A stretch of DNA of 9,910 nucleotides from JAMPXD01 sp041481895 (GTDB taxonomy: Bacteria; Desulfobacterota; Desulfuromonadia; Geobacterales; Geobacteraceae). The stretch lies in the NCBI GenBank assembly GCA_041481895.1, contig JBGPCQ010000111.1:1-9910 (forward strand). Direction: 5' to 3'. This document shows positions 6,666 to 9,910 of the stretch, one piece after another. A model generated the notes under the pieces. That model saw nothing but the letters and a program-made list of their open reading frames with translations. It was not told where the DNA came from and did not search any database. Both the position numbers and the translations under genes were made by a program. The stretch's first letter is position 1. Each line of letters starts with the position of its first letter.

Positions 6666-6866
6666 ATGAGCGAACAGAAAATGAACTGTGAAACCGACAA
6701 ACATCGTCGCCACATGTGCAGTTTGCAGGCATCGGGTGAGACTGCCGAGATCGAGCTCCTCTCTGCCAAACCGACGGTGGAATGCGGCGTCTGCGGGGCG
6801 AAGGCCAACTCAGCGGATAACGTCTGCACCCCGGTAAAAGTCTGGCAGGAAGGCCAGATCACCTGA
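6666..6866 (+). CDS. Small cysteine-rich hypothetical protein
   Basis: This 66-residue soluble protein has no family I recognise. It carries five cysteines (8, 18, 40, 43, 54) and histidines at 13 and 16. CGVCGAKANSADNVC (40-54) gives a CxxC pair followed by a third Cys, and HRRHMC (13-18) could supply further ligands. This pattern suits a zinc or other metal-binding knuckle, but the motif is not a standard zinc ribbon. The start is ATG 6666, because AGGAGG at 6653-6658 lies seven bases upstream; in-frame codons further up lack such a site. A dedicated promoter and a strong terminator bracket the gene, which supports it as real. Confidence 0.75.
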   Translation: MSEQKMNCETDKHRRHMCSLQASGETAEIELLSAKPTVECGVCGAKANSADNVCTPVKVWQEGQIT

Positions 6867-6894
6867 GTATATAAACCATTGACGACGTACTGTA

Positions 6895-6924
6895 AAAAGC
6901 CTGCCGAAGCAGGCTTTTCTTTTT
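6895..6924 (+). terminator. Intrinsic terminator after the cysteine-rich gene
   Basis: AAAAGCCTGC (6895-6904), loop CGAA and GCAGGCTTTT (6909-6918) form a 10-bp perfect stem, followed by CTTTTT. A-tracts on the left allow some reverse function. Confidence 0.88.
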
Positions 6925-6994
6925 CGCGGAGTCTTCTGCAGAGTGTACTTTGGCGAAACAGGCCAGCAGTGAATCGTTTGCAGGGGAGAATCCG

Positions 6995-7150
6995 ATGCTC
7001 TTGTTTAAAATTGTCGCTGTGATCTTTCTGCTCTTCATTGTCTGCTTCATTGCCATCATTATCGAGGAGACTTTCCTCGGCGGCCGCAGGAGGCGCAGGC
7101 TCGAACGGCAGATGCGGGAAAAGCGGCCCGAAAAGGAAGATAACGGCTAG
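6995..7150 (+). CDS. Small single-pass membrane protein
   Basis: This 51-residue ORF begins at ATG 6995, with GGGGAG at 6983-6988 six bases upstream. An in-frame TTG at 6950 would add 15 residues but lacks a good site. Residues 2-23 are a continuous hydrophobic helix (LLFKIVAVIFLLFIVCFIAI and onward). A short acidic/glycine stretch and a very basic tail (GGRRRRRLERQMREKRPEK) follow. By the positive-inside rule the tail should be cytoplasmic. No function can be assigned; small proteins of this shape often modulate larger membrane complexes. It follows a terminator, and I see no clear promoter for it. Its 3' end converges with the receiver gene. Confidence 0.62.
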   Translation: MLLFKIVAVIFLLFIVCFIAIIIEETFLGGRRRRRLERQMREKRPEKEDNG

Positions 7151-7179
7151 TGTCACCTCCGGAGTTTCCGGATGGACAC
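7150..7179. terminator. Weak hairpin between convergent genes
   Basis: GTGTC (7150-7154) pairs with GACAC (7175-7179), and inner CCGG pairs with CCGG around a 5-nt loop. It sits exactly between the stops of the small membrane gene and the receiver gene. There is no U-run, so termination is only a guess from position. Confidence 0.3.
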
Positions 7180-7182
7180 AAA

Positions 7183-8109
7183 CTAAAGCCTCCCCTGCCG
7201 CATTGTTGATAAATATCTGTGACTCTGAAGTGGAGCGGATCTCAACTGTGGGGAGGTGGGAGGGGCCACAGAAGCTTGATTCCTGTTTCCCGCCATAGCT
7301 AAAGCCTTCCTGATGCTGACCAGCACCCGGACAGGCATGGCAGGTTTGGCGATAAAGTCGACAAAACCTGCTTTATGGGCGCGATGCTCTTCTTCAGTCG
7401 TGTCTTTCCAGGACATGAGAATTACCGGGATATCGCCCGTAGCAGGGTTTGTTTTCAAGGCATACATGAACCTGTAGCTATCCATGCGGGGAATCATCAG
7501 ATCGCAGAGTATCAGGTCGGGATGACGGGCATACGCCAGTTTCAATCCATCAATGCCGTCATGGGAGATACAAACCTCATAGCCTTCCCTTTCCAGGTGT
7601 GCCTGCAAATACTTCGTAACGACCGGGGAGGGGTCTATCAACAGTAATGTCTGCCGTTCGCCCCGGGCCGATCTTTGAATCATGTAGTGTTTCTTGATGG
7701 CTGCTAAAATGTCATCCCTGGTGGCCAGGGCGATATGGATATTCATGCCGGTGTTCACCGCAAGGGCCTTGAAGGTATCGCTATCGAAGGGGTCGAGTGT
7801 AGCAACCGCCAGCATATCCCGATACTGTTTAAGCGGGAAAACGAGTTTTTCCAATGCCATTCTGGCCGGTATAAGATCGAGCAGTTCTTTCGGGAAGGCC
7901 TGCCCTGCAAAATTCTTGACAGTCCTCACGTTGCATTGTCTGGCGAGAGCATCGAGGACCTCTTCTTCGGTGACCAGTCCCATCTCTCTCAGCAATGATC
8001 CTAATCGCTTGCCGCTCCCCTTTTGCAGTTCCAATGACCGTTCCAGGGTCTTTACCGAAATGATGCCTGCTTTCACCAGCAGATTGCCGATCTGGGTTCT
8101 CGATACCAT
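7183..8109 (-). CDS. MshEN (GspE N-terminal) domain fused to a response-regulator receiver
   Basis: This 308-residue protein has two domains. Residues 6-29 and 35-58 are tandem 24-residue MshEN motifs with a 5-residue spacer, the arrangement that binds c-di-GMP in MshE. The second begins RLGSLLREMG; the first begins QIGNLLVKAG, so its leading Arg is Gln. The rest of the domain runs to about 142. Residues 153-271 are a CheY-like receiver with phospho-acceptor D203 (ILCDLMIP), S233 and K255. Its acidic pocket shows only one Asp (LIDPSP, D159). No ATPase or output domain follows, only a ~35-residue tail. It may integrate phosphorylation and c-di-GMP for a pilus or secretion partner. ATG 8109 is chosen for AAGGAG seven bases upstream; an ATG at 8241 lacks this. 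Confidence 0.85.
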   Translation of the reverse strand: MVSRTQIGNLLVKAGIISVKTLERSLELQKGSGKRLGSLLREMGLVTEEEVLDALARQCNVRTVKNFAGQAFPKELLDLIPARMALEKLVFPLKQYRDMLAVATLDPFDSDTFKALAVNTGMNIHIALATRDDILAAIKKHYMIQRSARGERQTLLLIDPSPVVTKYLQAHLEREGYEVCISHDGIDGLKLAYARHPDLILCDLMIPRMDSYRFMYALKTNPATGDIPVILMSWKDTTEEEHRAHKAGFVDFIAKPAMPVRVLVSIRKALAMAGNRNQASVAPPTSPQLRSAPLQSHRYLSTMRQGRL

Positions 8110-8223
8110 GACATTGCTCCTTTGCCGCACTGGTCGGCGTACTTTTCCAGCCATTTCACAGGGAAAAACCTGGTAATCCTGATTATAAAAAATATCCGCA
8201 TGCCGTTCTTGACAATTAAAGTA

Positions 8224-8241
8224 GAGCCAAAAATGTGCCAA
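8224..8241 (-). promoter_or_regulatory. Sigma-54-like promoter of the MshEN-receiver gene
   Basis: The minus strand reads TTGGCACATTTTTGGCTC. It has GG (-24) and GC (-12) exactly 10 nt apart, and TGGCAC matches the consensus. The -12 element TGGCT is one base off TTGCW. Transcription would start near 8213, leaving ~100 nt before the ATG. Sigma-54 control would require an enhancer-binding activator, whose site I cannot identify. Confidence 0.42.
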
Positions 8242-8277
8242 TGCTAACTATCCGTAAACACGCAGTATTTAATGGCG

Positions 8278-8322
8278 TGACAAGGGGTGTCAGTTAATAA
8301 TATGAACAAAGTGTGCTATTAT
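8278..8322 (+). promoter_or_regulatory. Candidate extended -10 promoter with overlapping dyad
   Basis: TGCTATTAT (8314-8322) fits an extended -10 (TGn plus TATTAT at 8317-8322). TTAATA (8294-8299) is a moderate -35 at 17 bp. TGACA-N5-TGTCA (8278-8292) is a 5-bp dyad touching the -35 region, a possible operator. It would drive the uncharacterised segment 8328-8503. Confidence 0.35.
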
Positions 8323-8327
8323 AGAAC

Positions 8328-8503
8328 AGTCGCGGCGGGTTTAGATATGAACTTTGCCGGCAAGAATCTGGTCCGGCAGATTACAAATGGGGGACGAAAG
8401 TAGTGAGTCAGGTCCCAAGGTGTCGACCCGGTGCCGTGAAGGTCATTTCCGGCGTGGAGAAGTTCGAGGAGTGTCCGGGATGAGGATGGAGCGTCCCGGT
8501 TTT
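8328..8503 (+). other. Candidate structured transcript upstream of the riboswitch
   Basis: TGCCGG (8355-8360) pairs with CCGGCA (8373-8378). Overlapping this, AATCTG (8365-8370) pairs with CAGATT (8377-8382), so the two hairpins are mutually exclusive. GGGAC (8391-8395) can pair with GTCCC (8412-8416). The stretch ends in CCGGGA (8475-8480) with TCCCGG (8494-8499), followed by TTTT, a weak terminator. Alternating hairpins before a terminator suggest a small RNA or an attenuator. It could instead be mRNA for the tiny ORF at 8403. I recognise no RNA family. Confidence 0.35.
8403..8483 (+). CDS. Possible 26-residue ORF
   Basis: GTG 8403 follows GGGGGA (about 8389-8394) by 8 bases and reads 26 codons to TGA. 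The ending GAVKVISGVEKFEECPG looks protein-like. It follows an 18-codon ORF (ATG 8347, stop TAG 8401-8403) that overlaps it by one base. Both are too short to be certain; they may be leader peptides or a decayed gene. Confidence 0.22.
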   Translation: MSQVPRCRPGAVKVISGVEKFEECPG

Positions 8504-8519
8504 ATTAGAAAAAATTATT

Positions 8520-8549
8520 TTGACTTTTACTATTTTACTCAAGTATAAT
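8520..8549 (+). promoter_or_regulatory. Promoter of the riboswitch-cytochrome transcript
   Basis: TTGACT (8520-8525), an 18-bp spacer and a perfect TATAAT (8544-8549) precede the riboswitch. The start would be near 8556, giving a ~325-nt leader before the cytochrome ATG at 8881. Confidence 0.7.
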
Positions 8550-8582
8550 CAAAACAATTCCAAACTAAAACAGTCGTAGTAA

Positions 8583-8663
8583 ACGATACTAACTCAACCA
8601 TCCGCGAGGATGGGGCGGAAAGCCCACAGGGTCTCACCGAGACAGCCGGGTTGCCGAAATATC
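8583..8663 (+). promoter_or_regulatory. GEMM-I riboswitch, probable 3',3'-cGAMP (GEMM-Ib) type
   Basis: The GEMM-I core is clear. CCATCC-GCGA-GGATGG (8598-8613) is the first hairpin with a GNRA tetraloop. GGCGGAAAGCC (8614-8624) is the conserved joining strand holding the A47 equivalent. GTCTC-ACC-GAGAC (8631-8643) is the second hairpin, and AGCCGGGTTGCCG (8644-8656) closes the aptamer. Aligned to Vc2, the base that contacts the ligand (G20) is A at 8592 ungapped, or A at 8588 if a 4-nt gap is allowed. From established work on Geobacter, G20A aptamers favour 3',3'-cGAMP. P1 pairing at the 5' side is weak and its exact start uncertain. Ligand binding should compete with the terminator 8644-8692, making an ON switch. 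Confidence 0.88.
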
Positions 8664-8692
8664 ACACGAGATATTTGGTTCCCGGCTTTTTT
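8644..8692 (+). terminator. Riboswitch expression-platform terminator
   Basis: AGCCGGG (8644-8650) pairs with CCCGGCT (8681-8687), and AAATATC (8657-8663) pairs with GATATTT (8670-8676). Six T follow from 8687. The left arm is shared with the 3' side of the aptamer, so aptamer and terminator are mutually exclusive. Confidence 0.87.
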
Positions 8693-8729
8693 ATGCCCAA
8701 AATCTAAATGGAAACCGAACAGCACGCAG

Positions 8730-8884
8730 ATGGAAATTCAACATCCGCATTATGAGAAAGAGTTGTTAACGATCCAGGGATTGATCCGAACAAGCAGCAA
8801 AAGGAGATTTATCAGGAATGGAGAGATGTGAACGAACCGGGAAAGGTTCTGTCCCAAACACGCAAAGGAAAGGAGATGTTATGA
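8730..8884 (+). pseudogene. Possible frameshifted small leader ORF before the cytochrome
   Basis: ATG 8730 opens MEIQHPHYEKELL and would end at 8831. A second frame, shifted by -1 and open from 8756, reads DPGIDPNKQQKEIYQEWRDV and continues to EML. Its TGA at 8882-8884 overlaps the cytochrome ATG as ATGA. Joined near 8762-8770 they would make one ~50-residue protein. Neither part has a good start signal alone. I infer a decayed or frameshifted ORF; coincidence is possible. Confidence 0.25.
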
Positions 8885-9910
8885 AAAATGCCTTCAGGGT
8901 ATCCGTAGTATTCTTCTTCACCGTGGCAATGGCTTTTGTATTTCAGCTGAGGGGCACTGAGGCTCAGGCCCAGTCGAACTATTTTTCAAGCATGGGGTGC
9001 GTCAACTGCCATGCGGCCCCGGTAGCTGCCACCTGCAACGGCTGCCACTCACACGGCACTCACCCGACGAGCGCTAAAAGTTCGATCAATGTGGCGGGGA
9101 CGACCAACAAGACTTCTTATGCTCCCGGCGAGACCGTAACGGTGACCATGACCGGCGGCTACCGCACCGACTGGTTCCGGGCCACCCTGTTCGACCAGAA
9201 CGGGACGACCGAACTGGCACGGTCCAAGGGCACCGCCAGCGGCATGGGGAATTCGGCCACCTATCCGGCAACCCTCACGGCTCCTGCGCCGACCACTCCG
9301 GGCACCTATACCTGGGTAATAGCGTGGTACGGCAACAAAGTTGATGCATCGTCGGGCGTTTTCGGCGCTGGCTGGACCCCCGACCCGAACAACACCAATG
9401 CAGGCACGGCAAATGCGGCCCACGGATGGGAGAAGGTCAACCTCCCCTCATTCACTGTCGCGGCAGCCACCGCAGCACCGACCATCAGCAGCATTTCCCC
9501 GACCAGCATGGTCCAGGGGGCAACGAACAGCACTCTTACTATTAATGGTAACAACCTGACCGGCGGCACCATAGCTTTCAGCGGGACCGGCATCACCACC
9601 GGCACCGCCACGGTTACCGCCACTTCCATCACCGTTCCCGTCACAATTGCCGCCAGTGCGACAACGGGAGCCCGTACTCTCACCGTCACCACGGCCGGCG
9701 GCAGCGCCTCCAGTGCCTTCACGGTCACCGCCGCGCCCGTTGTTTCCGCACCGACCCTTACCCTGTCGATGCTGGCCGACGGTTCATTCACCAACATAGC
9801 AACGCTCAACATCAGCGGCACTGCCAGCGATCCGGACGGGATCAAGTCGGTCACCGTCAACGGCGCCCCGGTCACGGTCAATCCCGACGGCTCCTTCTCC
9901 ACCGCCCTTA
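8881..9910 (+). CDS. Secreted diheme c-type cytochrome with Ig-like domains (3' partial)
   Basis: The frame runs from ATG 8881 off the window, 343 complete codons seen. AAGGAG at 8870-8875 lies five bases upstream. Residues 1-32 form a signal peptide (hydrophobic FFFTVAMAFVF, cleavage probably after AQA). Two heme-c motifs follow: CVNCH (40-44) and CNGCH (52-56), with H58 and H61 as possible distal ligands. Residues ~65-192 form a beta-rich domain (YAPGETVTVTMTGGY, GTYTWVIAWYGN). An IPT/TIG-like module spans ~200-284 (PTISSISPTSMVQGA). A second Ig-like module begins at ~290 (SGTASDPDGIKSVTVNG). This suits an exported surface cytochrome in extracellular electron transfer, with beta modules as spacer or anchor. 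Further hemes may lie beyond the edge. Control is by the upstream riboswitch. Confidence 0.9.
   Translation, partial: MKNAFRVSVVFFFTVAMAFVFQLRGTEAQAQSNYFSSMGCVNCHAAPVAATCNGCHSHGTHPTSAKSSINVAGTTNKTSYAPGETVTVTMTGGYRTDWFRATLFDQNGTTELARSKGTASGMGNSATYPATLTAPAPTTPGTYTWVIAWYGNKVDASSGVFGAGWTPDPNNTNAGTANAAHGWEKVNLPSFTVAAATAAPTISSISPTSMVQGATNSTLTINGNNLTGGTIAFSGTGITTGTATVTATSITVPVTIAASATTGARTLTVTTAGGSASSAFTVTAAPVVSAPTLTLSMLADGSFTNIATLNISGTASDPDGIKSVTVNGAPVTVNPDGSFSTAL

Noticed and set aside
6461..7156. 231-codon minus-strand ORF
   Set aside because: It crosses the end of rdgC, the cysteine-rich gene, a strong terminator and the small membrane gene, all better supported on the plus strand.
9306..9902. 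198-codon minus-strand ORF at the right edge
   Set aside because: It is antisense to the cytochrome; its Val/Ala-rich reading results from the Thr/Ala/Gly codons of the Ig-like modules.

Overview
The window looks like part of a chromosome of a Desulfuromonadales bacterium (Geobacter or a close relative). This is inferred from gene content. The main clues are a GEMM-I riboswitch of the Geobacter cyclic-dinucleotide type ahead of an exported CXXCH cytochrome, a Geobacter-style PilZ protein, an MshEN-receiver fusion with a sigma-54-like promoter, and several strong AGGAGG ribosome binding sites. No rRNA, tRNA, CRISPR array or intact insertion sequence was seen.

Layout. Positions 1-1100 are AT-rich. 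They hold the lysine/alanine-rich tail of a histone-like protein, an IHF-alpha/HU remnant without its N-terminal helix, and a minus-strand PilZ gene whose promoter is flanked by a 9-bp dyad. Positions 1150-1772 hold a BrnT/BrnA toxin-antitoxin operon with a near-consensus promoter and a dyad operator over the -10 box. An AI-2E-family membrane protein (2060-3316) and a DEAD-box RNA helicase (minus, 3560-4927) converge on a shared bidirectional terminator. A 451-bp gap with two structured elements separates the helicase from a divergent rdgC-like gene (5379-6545). Next come a small cysteine-rich protein with its own promoter and terminator, and a 51-residue single-span membrane protein.

The right end is a signalling and electron-transfer region. 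A minus-strand MshEN-receiver protein (7183-8109) is divergent from a long leader containing a promoter, a GEMM-I riboswitch and an overlapping intrinsic terminator. The leader is followed by a possible broken leader ORF and then by a secreted diheme cytochrome with Ig-like modules, which runs off the window. The base equivalent to Vc2 G20 is A, which suggests the riboswitch senses 3',3'-cGAMP rather than c-di-GMP.

Three cyclic-dinucleotide receptor types fall within 9.9 kb: PilZ, MshEN and GEMM-I. The parts least explained by known families are the ~200-bp candidate transcript at 8290-8503, the coupled or frameshifted ORF before the cytochrome, and the 58-bp stem-loop at 5073-5130.
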